DNA of 64,000 nt from Branchiostoma floridae (taxonomy: Eukaryota > Chordata > Leptocardii > Amphioxiformes > Branchiostomatidae): positions 17,841,041-17,905,040 of the forward strand of contig NC_049981.1 of assembly GCF_000003815.2 (NCBI RefSeq), in the 5' to 3' direction. How positions within the stretch are numbered: the first letter of the stretch is position 1; every line of letters begins with the position of its first letter. The notes beneath the pieces are model-generated. The model made no database searches, was not told where the DNA came from, and saw only the letters and a list, made by a program, of their open reading frames with translations. This document shows positions 49,101 to 63,799 of this stretch, in pieces. The position numbers were made by a program, and so were the translations under genes.

Positions 49101-52100
49101 GACACGCGCGGGAAGGTGGGAACTCCACTGTTGTTGTTTGTCTGTACTGCATACCTGGTAAAGTGCCTCATGGTGTAACCAAGGAGGTGTAACACACCAG
49201 GTTTGTACTGAACAGTAACAAACTGCATAGCCAGACAGATTTAATTGATTCACAGAGAGAACCATTAAGTGTGGTGGGTTCTGTTATTTGCTCAAGGTCC
49301 TCAAACACCAGATAACTTGGAGACCAAGGTTCAAATCCTGGCCATTGGATTCTAAAGGGTATCTCACTTGGAGCTGCACCTATCTTGCAGTAGGGATGTA
49401 AAATGGGGGTCCCATGTTCAAGGAGGTGCCAGGATCATGCTAATAGGAAAGGCCTAACACCCCTCCCTCTAGAAATATATCTTGCTACAGAACCAGCAAG
49501 GAAACTTGCTGCCCTTTGTGCCACTAAGCACTACAAGGTTCTGAACGAACAATTGAAGGAACATGGAAGATATGAAAATGTTGTTGATTTTTGCTTTGTT
49601 GTGTTGTCCAGATGGTTCTGATGGTGAGGCGGACCATGACTCCGCACCACAGGGTGACGCCAGCCATGCGGAAATGAACGGGGAAGTCAACGGAACAGAC
49701 GAGCTTCATCCGCAAGTCATCGCAAGGTGGGCTTATGGTTCTTATCTGTGTGGATGTATTAGACAGCCAGTTTAACCACTAATCTCCTAGTGTTATAGAA
49801 CTTAGAACGGTCGATAACGATACTTGTTCACATGTTACTTGTATATCAGCCCCCAAATATCTTTGTATGATGATGTAACAAATGCCAGTCAAGATGGGAT
49901 AAAGTCACAGTTGTTTTCCTTGTAGCAACACATTCAGCATCCAGATGGTGTCCCTATTCCATACAAGGTCCACGTTCTGGATATCCAGAACGCGGCCTGA
50001 GCAGAAGGACACGTTCTGGATATCCAGGATGTGGACCTGGCCGAGTCTGGGATAGGGCAGAGATCTGGATACAACAGACACCCTACTAGCTAGTCATGTA
50101 ACACCCTGATACAAATGTGATCTGTTTTCTCCTCTAGCCGGAAGATTCCCCGGCCGGGTAGCGCCAGGCCTGCTGCCCCCAGAAGAACCAGGAGACCAGA
50201 ACCACAGGAGGACCCCAGTGCAAGGTACGTGATGAACTGTCCCCAGTGTGAGGTATGTAATGAACTACTGTTATCTCATACCCCACTCTTGCCTCCAAGC
50301 AAAGTAATGTAACAATTTAATCTGGCAATTGTAGAGTCTTCAGAGGCTTTGGCATCACACTGAGAAAATACAGAAACTCCATCAGACATAGTAAATAAGT
50401 CTTGTAATGATCCAAATGTCACAGTTAATTCTTGAGAAAAGATAGAGATTAACTATGAGTATGAAAAATTCTGTTATTTCTGTTGATAGTTTTGAAAATG
50501 TACTACTAGTATCTCAAAACTCAACAAGTAACACTGACAAACCTGTATGAGGTGAACTTTGCATGGTGACTGCAAGGGGGCGCTGTTTACACTGATCTGA
50601 TTTGCTCTTCCAGGATAGGGAGTGGTAAGCAGGTGTCCAGTGTCATCATTGACGACGGGGGGAACTCCGATGATGATGATGATGATGAGACCTTTGTGGT
50701 GGAAGACTCCGGCCCCGTTCCTCCTGAGATGGAGCCCGTGAGTTGCTTAACATACTAGTATTCTGTCATTGCCAAGAAGATTCAGTTTTCAGTTTTTTTT
50801 ATGGTGGAGTGGCTGTGGATGCATGTGGCAAGTAAGCAGTGTGAGACACATTTCTAGAAAATACAAGCAGCAATCAATAAGAAAGAAAGAAAGAAAGAAA
50901 GAAGTGGGTATCTGACTTTCAGCAGAGCTGAGGTTCACCCACAAACCTCAGGTCACATCTCATTGTCCTCTCTCACCTATCGTTACTGATCTTCAAAGGG
51001 GTCTCGCCTGCAAAGTAATAATCCTGATAATTTGAATTTGTAATAAAAGCAAAAAGGCGTCATACGTGATAACTAGATTAAAGTTGTATACCTTACAACT
51101 GACCCAGATCCAGAACTTATTGATCACCTGTTTTACATTCCCCTGAAACCAATAAATGAATAAATACTAAAATAGCACCCCTGGTACATGTACTGTAGTC
51201 AGTTCATCAGTTCCCAATGTATAATCTTCACCAACCTCCCGCCCTGCCAGTTGGAGCCCACCTCTGGTGAAGTGGCAGATGATGGAGAACACGGAGGTTT
51301 GGTCAGGAAAATCCTGGAAACCAAGAAGGAGTTGGAGGGACAACCTAAATCAGCACACAAGAAGGAAGTGGTGAGCAGAACTCCTATAGATACATGTAGA
51401 CTGGAATGTCTTAATGATTTATTTGGGTTTCTTTCTGCACTTTTTCATGGAACAAGAGAAGAAGACGTTAATGTTAATAGTTAACTACTTTTTGTTGTAT
51501 GCATAGTTTTTTTGAGAGCAAATTTTTTTTTTCACTTGCACCAGTACTAGCCTGAATTAATTAGGCTTCTATACAGCCCACCCAACATTGCTAGCTTCTA
51601 ACAGCCTGTACAGCAGAGTTTGTGTTATACAGACCACACCAGTACCAGCTGGCCCCAAAATGTCTTCGTGATGACCAGACTTTTGATGATCACAGGTAGA
51701 GCCTGACTGTACAGTATTGTTTGCCATGTTGCTGACCTCCTGTTAACCTTCACCAGGAGAAGCCGCTGGTGTCGGATGCAGCCTGGAGAAAGGAGAGAGA
51801 AATGGTGTCCAAGGAGGTGGAAAAGTTACGGGCAGCCATCCAGGTTCTCTGCCGGAGTGCCAACCCTCTTGGTAAGGAACAGGGGGTCACTGAACATTAA
51901 TGAAAGTTTATTTGCAAGTTCTTACTAATTGTAAGTACATGGAAGAATTGATTTGAAGGCCCTGGGGTTTTCCAATGAATTAGAGGGAATCAACAAAGTA
52001 AGTGGGCATTTCCAAGTTACGATCCAAGTTGGGAATGTCTATAAGGAAAGCTAGCCTGATAAGCAACATGCTGCTTCCTGACAAAATTCAATGAGTCAGT

Positions 52101-52932
52101 CGAGTACATTGTAGCCGTCAGCATGGCATAAGTTTCAAACGGCAGGAGAGCCCTGACAGACTAGTTTTAAAAAATTGAGAACTTGACTTTCTTTATATAT
52201 TTGGCATAGTATAGCTTTTCAATTTTTGTTTTAGCTCCCATAAGATTAACAGTAATCCAGCAAAGCAAACACGTCAGACATTTTTAATCACAGGTATATT
52301 GACTCAGGTAGTACTTGGAACACTTCCATTTTCACTTCCTGGAATTTTAACCGCACTGATTGTATGAGGTAGCCTAACCTACAGGATTGTCCGCTAGGTA
52401 AAGTCATGGATTACGTGCAGGAGGACATGGATGCCATGCAGAAGGAGCTGGAGGTGTGGCGGAAGGAAAACAAGGAACTGGACATGGCAATCAAGAGAGA
52501 ACAAAGGTCTGTGGTGGATATAAACACTGCATTGTTGAGGGTTATGGCAACACTGATGTGTGCATGATTTGTCTGTAGTTTTGTTGTAGACATTTTGCAC
52601 AATAAAGTTTATGACACCAATTGCACCAAAGTAGACATATACTGGTTGTGTTCAATAAAGATAGTATTATTCATTGAAAATAGACATTAGTGCTACATGT
52701 AAATTGCTATTTGGCAATGTTGTATTTTGGTGTCATGTTTTGACCAGCCCTGTTTTCCCTGTCCAGCATCACCAATAGTGAGGTTGAGCCACTCAAGGCC
52801 CAGCTGTCCGAACTGGACCAAGCCATGACGGACCAGCTGGACCAGATTGCTGCGGTCAAGGCCAACATCATGCGTAATGACGATAAAATCAACAAGATGA
52901 TGGCCAGTATGAACTTTGCCTCAAGAACCTAG
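40183..52932 (+). CDS. TRAF3IP1: TRAF3-interacting protein 1 / intraflagellar transport protein 54 (15 exons)
   Basis: IFT54 is a subunit of the IFT-B complex that carries cargo along ciliary microtubules. Exons: 40183-40314, 42964-43032, 43337-43385, 44359-44471, 45025-45174, 47461-47607, 48301-48393, 49037-49115, 49612-49726, 50138-50224, 50614-50737, 51251-51370, 51757-51871, 52398-52506, 52767-52932. All are GT-AG and in phase, giving 555 residues (human 691). Exons 1-5 encode the calponin-homology-like tubulin-binding domain ([20 protein letters not shown], then [15 protein letters not shown]). Exons 5-7 encode a highly charged K/R/D/E linker, shorter than in vertebrates. Exon 10 has [12 protein letters not shown], and exon 8 a related [11 protein letters not shown]. 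Exon 11 has an Asp run. Exons 12-15 encode the C-terminal coiled coil ([41 protein letters not shown]) that pairs with IFT20. Exon 7 has a CAGCAG tandem acceptor (48300/48303). More linker exons may be missing between 45174 and 47461. Confidence 0.96.
41100..41775. repeat. Tandem repeat, four units of about 170-200 bp
   Basis: The phrase AGGAAATGACGTTTCAGA, with a following AGATTTCAAATTTT and (A/C)CAGACCTCCCT, recurs at about 41141, 41311, 41508 and 41694. Units also share CAGCAAAATTTGTCCCTCAA. The last unit ends in CCCCTGGACCCCCTAGG. It lies in TRAF3IP1 intron 1, next to homopolymer C/G runs (40995-41047, 41844-41858). Confidence 0.75.
42724..42872 (+). repeat. Truncated copy of the 5S-headed SINE (body only)
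   Basis: Reads TAGCATCACGAAGCATTCCA, then GGGACGTAAAACAGGGGTCT and GTGCTCGAGGAGGCGCCTCA, then ATTGGGTACCTACTGTACTG and ATACACCCGAT. It matches 33510-33660 almost along its whole length, but the 5S head is missing, as expected from 5' truncation on retroposition. It lies in TRAF3IP1 intron 1. Confidence 0.8.
43508..43998. mobile_element. Mariner-type MITE, 491 bp
   Basis: The left end reads CAGGGGTGATCAATAA and the right end, reverse complemented, CGAGGGGTGATTAATAACTT. Similarity extends inward (GCCTCA(C/T)CCA..., TGCACAACTCAAATT) for about 65 bp, and TA flanks both sides (43506-43507, 43999-44000). No transposase frame survives. The ends resemble those of the mariner at 10143. It lies in TRAF3IP1 intron 3. 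Confidence 0.75.
44740..44975. repeat. Palindromic tandem repeat array, second copy
   Basis: Units carry AACATCCCGTCAATAGTGCA, AGAAAAATTCTTATTGA and TTGACAGGAACAT, the same as at 31440-31805. It includes a perfect 15-bp inverted repeat, GTACAATTGACAGGA / TCCTGTCAATTGTAC, at 44911-44943 around TGT. It lies in TRAF3IP1 intron 4, ending 50 bp before exon 5. Confidence 0.75.
46330..47330. other. GC-rich intronic segment, TRAF3IP1 intron 5
   Basis: About 1 kb of unusually GC- and CpG-rich sequence inside an AT-rich intron. It includes CCGCCATCTTGGCTGCGCCG (46687-46706), a YY1-like CCGCCATCTTGG core, and two perfect CRE palindromes at 47269-47287. It could be an internal promoter, an enhancer or a repeat. 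No exon is evident. Confidence 0.35.
47269..47287. promoter_or_regulatory. Pair of CRE palindromes
   Basis: TGACGTCA at 47269-47276 and again at 47280-47287, start-to-start 11 bp, i.e. one helical turn. TGACGTCA is the consensus site of CREB/ATF bZIP factors. Role unknown here. Confidence 0.4.
49300..49548 (+). repeat. tRNA-derived SINE, near full length
   Basis: GGTTCAAATCCTGG (B box), body with TAGGGATGTAAAATGGGGGT and CCCATGTTCAAGGAGGTGCC, tail ATATATCTTGCTACAG then CAAGGAAACTTGCTGCCC and TGCCACTAAGCACTACAAGG. It lies in TRAF3IP1 intron 8, ending about 65 bp before exon 9. Confidence 0.8.
49938..50088. mobile_element. Inverted-repeat element around GTTCTGGATATCCAGAAC
   Basis: The left arm ATCCAGATGGTGTCCCTATT ... 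GGTCCACGTTCTGGATATCC is mirrored by GTTCTGGATATCCAGGATGTGG... and GGGATAGGGCAGAGATCTGGAT on the right. The left arm includes an 18-bp perfect palindrome at its inner end. It is foldback or MITE-like. It lies in TRAF3IP1 intron 9. Confidence 0.6.
50840..51135. mobile_element. Degraded mariner-type MITE related to 43508
   Basis: It shares GTATCTGACTTTCAGCAGAGC, CCTCAGGT-ACA-CTCA and the right end CAGAACTTATTGATCACCTG with the element at 43508-43998. The left end (CAATCAATAAGAAAGAAAG) has a GAAA expansion. It lies in TRAF3IP1 intron 11. Confidence 0.55.
52601..52606 (+). terminator. Intronic polyadenylation signal in TRAF3IP1 intron 14
   Basis: If exon 14 is not spliced at 52506, its frame runs 19 codons on to TGA at 52565-52567, followed 33 bases later by AATAAA. 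This is the layout of a short, intron-terminated isoform lacking the last 55 residues of the coiled coil. Confidence 0.3.
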
Positions 52933-52982
52933 CACAAGTGACTCTACAGATCTGGGCTTTGGGTGGTTAGGAAACAAAATTT

Positions 52983-53010
52983 GTTATTGTTGTTGTTGTT
53001 GTTGTTGTTG
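52983..53010. repeat. (TTG)n microsatellite
   Basis: About nine TTG units in the TRAF3IP1 3' region. Confidence 0.9.
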
Positions 53011-54176
53011 TACAAATGCTGACAGAGAGAAACACTGTAGCCGAGTAAACTTAATGTTAAATTGTGCTGCATTTAAAGGCCAATTTGTTGGATGCAGAGT
53101 TATTCTCTTCCATCAGGAAAAATTGTCAGTGACACTATGGAGGAATAAGGTGAAGTAAGATAGACTGAGTTGATTGTATGGTTAGCATCCTCTAGGAACT
53201 CCAAACCTGATGAGTGTGTGAGAAAAAGTAGGGCCCAAAAAAATTGCCTTCATTTTGAAATCTTGGTCAGGAAGGTTAACTATTCAGCACACAATGTAAA
53301 ATGTTCAGTTTGCAAGGAGTAAGTAAACGACAAAATCAGCAGTCTTTACAACAGGAAAACGGGCATTTTATGACAGATATCCATTTTCCTATGTATTTTG
53401 CCACTTCGAGCATAAATTTGTTCATTTTATGTTTTTGTCATTTCTGGCAAAGATTTGTTCATTTTGTACAACAGAATGGGTGCAATGTTTTGGGAAAAGG
53501 ATGGAAATTGATGCATGCACGGATGTCATCCATGTAATCAAATCAGTGTGGTCTAAGCTCAATTTACTTGGTGTACACTGGAAAGGGAAAGGATTTATCC
53601 ATGTACAGGTTAGTGAAAGTAGGACCGGTCCAGATGCCACCTTTTGTCATATGAGAAGAGAGTGAAAATATGAGGTAGCAATAATCTACAATTGTGAATA
53701 ATAACACTTTTAATAGAATGGGGAATATGAAATTGCAGAACGTTGTCGCATCTTAGTAACTTAAAGTTTGTGGTTAAGAAAAAATAGTGGATGTATTGTG
53801 ATCCTTAGATGAACTATGGTATGTCTATCTTAATTATAGCAAAATAGCCAGAGTTTGAGAGATGTCCTGATTGTAAGGAATTCGTTCATATGTGTATATT
53901 CTGATATTCAGTTACAATCAAGATTGTATATATTTCTGGAATACCCTGTGCCTGTGGACAATATTACTAGTACTGGCATGAAAAGAGAAATTGTATGATA
54001 CATTATACACTTCCTGCATGTTTTTGTTAAATGCTACCAAAGCTTGCATGATATACACTACAGAAGTACAAAACATTGACAGGATGCGTATTATTGCCAT
54101 GTAACAAGGATATTGCTCATATCAATATTGGTATGTAAAAGCTGCAGCCAATTGTCTTAGCATTTTTCAAGTCACT

Positions 54177-54358
54177 GATATGCAAATGAGCATAGGCTGA
54201 CTATGCACCAAGAAAGTCAGAATCTGATACTGACAACATATCAATCCTACTATTAGATTGATGCGACGGCAACCATGGTTGGTTGGGGATTGCTTATGTC
54301 AGAGTGTAAGATTCTGACTTTCTAGGTGCACATCCAGATAGTGGACATTTGCATATTC
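54177..54358. mobile_element. Foldback element with about 60-bp arms
   Basis: The left arm (ATATGCAAATG ... GCACCAAGAAAGTCAGAATCTGA) is mirrored by the right arm (reverse complement ATATGCAAATG ... GCACCTAGAAAGTCAGAATCTTA) with a few indels. The centre holds a 12-bp palindrome, CAACCATGGTTG (54271-54282). No coding capacity. Confidence 0.75.
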
Positions 54359-56562
54359 GTGATTGGACAAACGCAACTAGTCAACTAATGGGTTTGTCTC
54401 ACTTCTCAGTAGAGAATTCTGATTGGATGACCTTTGCTGTTGTGGTGACATCACATGATCTCTTCTTAGTAACACTTCTCAACATACTTGTACATTCATC
54501 ATTTCATTCTTCTCAACATAGAATGTACAATATACATTATGTTGACTTACACAAGTCTTGTAAATAATTCTTGCTGCATGTTTTTATTGGGATCCTGAAT
54601 TTCCAAGGAATAATGAAGTTTTAAAAATGATTCTCATCTTTATTTTCACACCTGATTCTCCCATGTGTGTGTTTTTACAATAAGTGGGTTAAGTGAGTAT
54701 TTTTCCCGGTAACACTTTGGCTTTTCAAACACAAACTCACATGCACATGTGTCCACACAAACACACAAATGAATACACAAAAATATGCACGCACACATGC
54801 ATTCACTGCAACACACATTCACAGGCACACATATATACATGAAATAAATACACATGCAGACACAGGCTTGGACACACCTGCATGCACATACATACATGGA
54901 TTGCAAGTTCTTATAGTCCTTGAGAAAATAACTTGTCCTTTCCCAAAGCCAGGGGAGAAAGTGACAACACTTAACTTTGATATGAAATTTTCAAATGAAT
55001 GACATGTTGCACCTGTCATATACAGTTATTTTTTCTGTGTGAATGGGTATACTTCGTCAGTTGAACATAACAAGAAGGTATGGATTCTGTATTGTATAAA
55101 AACAAAAATATAAGTTTAATTGACCAAAGCATTTCAGAGTAATGGCCTGGAGTCCACAACCACAATGCAGTTTGTTCTTCTGTATTAAAATAACTGCTAT
55201 TTTGCCACCAGACTGTATAATATGTACAGAATATGTCTTGTTTACAATTGAATACCTTTGAGAACGATTGTGTCCATAGTTCTTCGCGTATTATTGTTTT
55301 CGTGTTTGCACTGGCTTGGGCAGAATATAAAATAAATCATGTCTAAAGTTGACAATGTTTGGACAAGTTCCGTGACTTTGAATCGAGATGTGAATACTTG
55401 AAAAAAGTTTGTGATCGAAGAATTAGATTCAGTAGATTATGAAGACCATAATCGAATTAAGACAGTTTGATAATTATGCCTTGACGTAAGCTTCATAGAT
55501 ACAAATTCAAAAGGACAAATTAAGATATAGATTCTAAGGTTTCTGGAAAGATATACTAGTATACTATGCGGGCTCTAAAATACACATTTACTGCCAGTCT
55601 GGGCATCTCGTCAGGTGACAAATGAGAAAGGTTCATTTGCATATCAGGCAAAGGTCATATTTACGTTACTGCATTACTGTAACAGCAACACACCGCCAGG
55701 ACATGTTCCTGTAAAACAGTCAACCCAAAAACGTCGTCCCTTTCTTCGTCAGTCAAGCTCGGTTGACTAAAACTCGTAAAAGGTAGGATAAAAATGCAAG
55801 TACGTTCGGCGATTATTTGAAGTATCAATACTATTAGCTACTTGCCAGAAGACGTGTATGCCGATGGATGGTACAGTAGGGTTACAGAGAACCTGTCGTG
55901 GGTGAAGAAAATATCCAGACGCAGCTACATCGATTCAGGCATAAGATCAGACCTGGTCAATAATGGTCTGGTCTGTAATTCATGCTCGCACTGGTGCAGC
56001 CAACTACATTCTCTCATTAACTTCAGTAACTTGTCGGCGTAGCTTCGCATGACGAGTTACACTGTCATCTTTTGGGACTTGTCTATGGTTGAAAAAGTTT
56101 TTTTAGTTTGAGGGTGTAGGCTAGGCTCTCTAAATATGTGGTATTCATCGGTCCATATTGACCCTTGGAAACCCTGGATTCGTATCGGCCCTACAGCATC
56201 GGCTATAGCTAAACAATCCTCAGATTGGAGACAGCTAGCCTCTTTCACATAGGGCACTTCTGTAACTTGTGTAACCTGACTCTGGTTGTTGCAAAAATCT
56301 TTTCTGTGGATCCGACGTTCTTGGCTGTACAATTTTACCAGAGTACAGGTACAACACTGTGATGTTTAGATCCTCAGTTGTGATGCTAGCAGTGGTACAG
56401 GTACACAAAGATGCCGTGCAGACTGTTTGCACTGACGCACATGTATTGTTAGCTGCGTGACGGAGGTCATTGACCTCCAATGGAGGTATTGATGTTTTGT
56501 GCGTGTCTGTGTGTTCGTTTGTGTCCTACGGACCGTTGTTGTTTTAGCCGGTGTGTAGCGTG

Positions 56563-60784
<4,222 letters not shown>

Positions 60785-61147
60785 TGGAAGATTTTTAATA
60801 CCATCAAAGACATAAAATCGTCAATATATTCGGCGAACGTGAATAACCAGGTAGACTTGAGCCTACTACTGACCTTGTTCACAGTCGTGGAGTTCTAGCT
60901 AAGGCAGTGACCAAGACTCTACACAGGCATTTGAAATGTAGAGACAACAATTTAAGAATTGTTGTTATATGAAGCAGTATTTAAGCTTCACCTAACGCAC
61001 GATTTAAAGTAATGACAACACTTTTTTGCCATGCTCTGACTAGTATTTATTATTATTATTATCATTACTATTGCAACATAAATTTACAAGACATTGTGAT
61101 GAGTTATATTCATGCCGCCACCGCAAACGGATACAAATACATGGGTA

Positions 61148-61153
61148 AATAAA
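61148..61153 (+). terminator. Candidate polyadenylation signal of the LRR-Ig gene
   Basis: AATAAA about 360 bases after the stop codon, within AT-rich sequence. Supported only by motif and position. Confidence 0.4.
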
Positions 61154-62394
61154 TACAAGATAAGAAAACAAGATAACAAAATAACAAATAAGCAAAGCAC
61201 TGAAGCAAAAAAACAACAAATGAAATTCAAAGATATAAACTGAAGATATGATAATTAACCAAGTCCCTTAAGGCTGGTAGGTTGATGTTCCGTCATTATT
61301 GAAGCGATTGGGATCTATTAAGAAAGTTTGCACAAACATCAATATGACTGGTATTATGAGTGCCATTTGCTGGCAGCACATGTCTAATTCTGTAGGTCTT
61401 CTATATTGGTTTCTAAAACGATCAAGTTGTCTGGCAGTCGAGTCTCAGCAGATACCACATTAGTTAAACCATATTTCTTGACACACAGCTATCAAAGTTA
61501 ATTCGGTTGTGAGGATTACGTTTTCAAGTTATAGACAAACATACAATCAGACACTTCTTTCAACTATGACAGGGCTGATTTGAAAGTTGAAATTTGAATC
61601 ATGTATGCGGTGTCTTGCATCGGGACTTGTAAAAAGTCCACACAACCAAGTTACAGACAGGTAGCTTACTTTATCAGTTATCTATCCATCATTGAAAGGA
61701 AATAATGATTAAAGCATGTCCATAACACGAGATATGACATGGGAAATTCTGTTGCAGTACCATGGAAAGCCGTTTGGAGTTCCATCTTGTCCTCGTAGCC
61801 AGACTAAATCGTGCTCCTAGCGGCCCGATCGCGACCGCAGTTACTAGTACAATGAGCCGATAGGGGCCCAAGCCTATACAAGTTACTCTCAATCCGGAGA
61901 GCTGTCTAGCACTCAGGAATGCACGACTGTAGCATGTCCAAAACTCGAGATATCAAAACCTGAATTACCACATCAAGCCGATAGGGGACCAAACTCAACA
62001 TTTCAAGGTCTCACCGAGACCCACCCACATATCAAATATCACAATAATCCAACCGGGGTTTCATCCACATAAATACATACATGTAATATTACACACACAC
62101 ATCACCTCGCACAAACGCTACCAATATGGTGAAGGTTGCCGTCAGACGAGATTGTGTCAACACTTGTAGGCTATGCAAAAGCGTGTGTTGAGATGGCTGA
62201 GTCGCCCGGGTGCCTCAAGGACACACTGCTGAGTTCATGGTTCCTGTTGCCCGTAAAGCCATAGGCTCTGTCAGGAAATGAGGTACTCTATCCCTAAAGG
62301 GTTAATGTCTCATATTTTCGCCAATAAGAGATTCTTGGGTTCTCGCTCTCTTTTGTGAAAATGAAACGAGATAGCAGAATGGCCCTCTGGCTAA

Positions 62395-62642
62395 CAGTCC
62401 CAATAGGTTTTAATTTGAAAGACCCTGATCCAAGTCAGAGGGTAATGGCATCTCGGTTGGGGCTGTACCGTCATTTGGAAGGGACGTAAACAGGGGTTCC
62501 GTGTTCATGAACATCAAACATGTTAAAGGGGAAAGGCAGGCAACCCCTAGCCTCCCTGTAACATCACACTCTGCTACTGAAGCAACAAAGATACATGTAC
62601 TTGCTGCCCTATGTGCCAAGAGGCACTACACGGTTGTGAACG
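62395..62642 (+). repeat. tRNA-derived SINE
   Basis: Head diverged. Body GGCATCTCGGTTGGGGCTGT, GGAAGGGACGTAAACAGGGG; tail CACTCTGCTACTGAAGCAAC, CTTGCTGCCCTATGTGCCAA and GAGGCACTACACGG. Confidence 0.8.
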
Positions 62643-62927
62643 GACACCGACATAGAGATATCACCATTCACGAACATTTCAATGTTCACAATTTTCTCAA
62701 TAGACTTTTCTGGATTGAAAAACGCAAATGTCAAACCAATTCTTTAATTCAAAAGTCTCCAGCGACCAGCTTGTCGGCCGCCGGAGTCGTCATGGAACTC
62801 TCTACTGCGGAAGTGTTGTGAGTGTACAACTGCGTGAACCATGGCGAAGCGGTTGAATGTTGCTAGACCCTTGAACCTGCTCTATTGTGCAACCAGAGAT
62901 ATGGTAAAATAAAAGAGATATCGATAT

Positions 62928-63140
62928 CCCTGTAGCTCAACTGGTAGCGGCCTCACAGTTGAGCTCATGGTTACAATCAAGTTGTGGGTAACTCAGTAGG
63001 GCACTATCTTTCGGATGGGATGCAAAATTGAAGTCCCGTGTTCGAGGCTGGCACCCTCTGAAATATACGCGTACCCTGCTACAGGGAAAGCAGGGAAACT
63101 GGTTGTCCTCAGAGGAACTTGTAATTGCAAGGTGAACAAC
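62928..63140 (+). repeat. tRNA-derived SINE, internally shortened
   Basis: Well-preserved head (ATCCCTGTAGCTCAACTGGT, AGCGGCCTCACAGTTGAGCT). The B box and the GGTTGGGGCTGC block are missing, so the head joins directly to the body (GGGCACTATCTTTCGGATGG, GTCCCGTGTTCGAGG) and tail (TACCCTGCTACAGGG). Confidence 0.75.
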
Positions 63141-63648
63141 AGCATGAGCTTAGATAATGACATGCTATAGAAACACAATTTTCACCTGTACGTCCATATC
63201 AATAATTCTTTGAAATCATTTCACCAAATGTTCGGCTTTTCTCAATCAAAGGGCACGTTACCGGGAGCGTCAGTTGGCATTTACTTTCAAGAACAAGATA
63301 TTTGATTTAACCACACGCGCGAGGCTTCAAACGGCACACGTCAGATAGTAATTGCCATTTGATATGTTCTTTTTTAAAACTCTATGTGTTGGGGCCGTCG
63401 CCATGAGCACTAGCCCGTATGTTTATGAGAGTTTTGTTACCGGGCGTTATGAATATAGATTTGGTTTCATCGCCATCGGCTCTTATTAGTAACGCAGGAG
63501 TAGAAAAAAACTACAGTACCTGAGAACACACCGCACACTGCAGCGGTGGGGAGCAGAGGCGAAGACGATTTTCGTGGATCAGCAAGTACATAGAATGTTA
63601 TCTATTATTACTTTCGCCAAGAATGTTATGTTTCTGGTAGCGTTTGTT

Positions 63649-63746
63649 TGTATGTATGTATGTATGTATGTATGTATGTATGTATGTATGTGCGTATGTA
63701 TGTATTTATTTATTTCTGTATGTATGCATGTATGTATGTATTTATG
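63649..63746. repeat. (GTAT)n microsatellite
   Basis: About 100 bp of TGTATGTATG units with TTTATTTATT and TGCATG interruptions. Confidence 0.95.
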
Positions 63747-63799
63747 TTTGTGTATAAACAACATAACTCGAGAAGGCCTGGTTGGGTTTTCTTTGATGT

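Larger units (their letters stand above)
52933..56562. other. TRAF3IP1 3' region and intergenic stretch
   Basis: Presumably begins with the TRAF3IP1 3' untranslated region. I cannot fix its end: AATAAA occurs at 54843 and 55331. It contains (TTG)n at 52983-53010, a MITE-family end at 53518-53556, a hairpin element at 54177-54358 and CA-rich sequence (54740-54860). No other gene is seen. Confidence 0.5.

Noticed and set aside
62928-62990. Genuine tRNA gene (CCCTGTAGCTCAACTGGTAG start)
   Set aside because: No complementary acceptor stem or intact B box at tRNA spacing; many copies share a SINE body.
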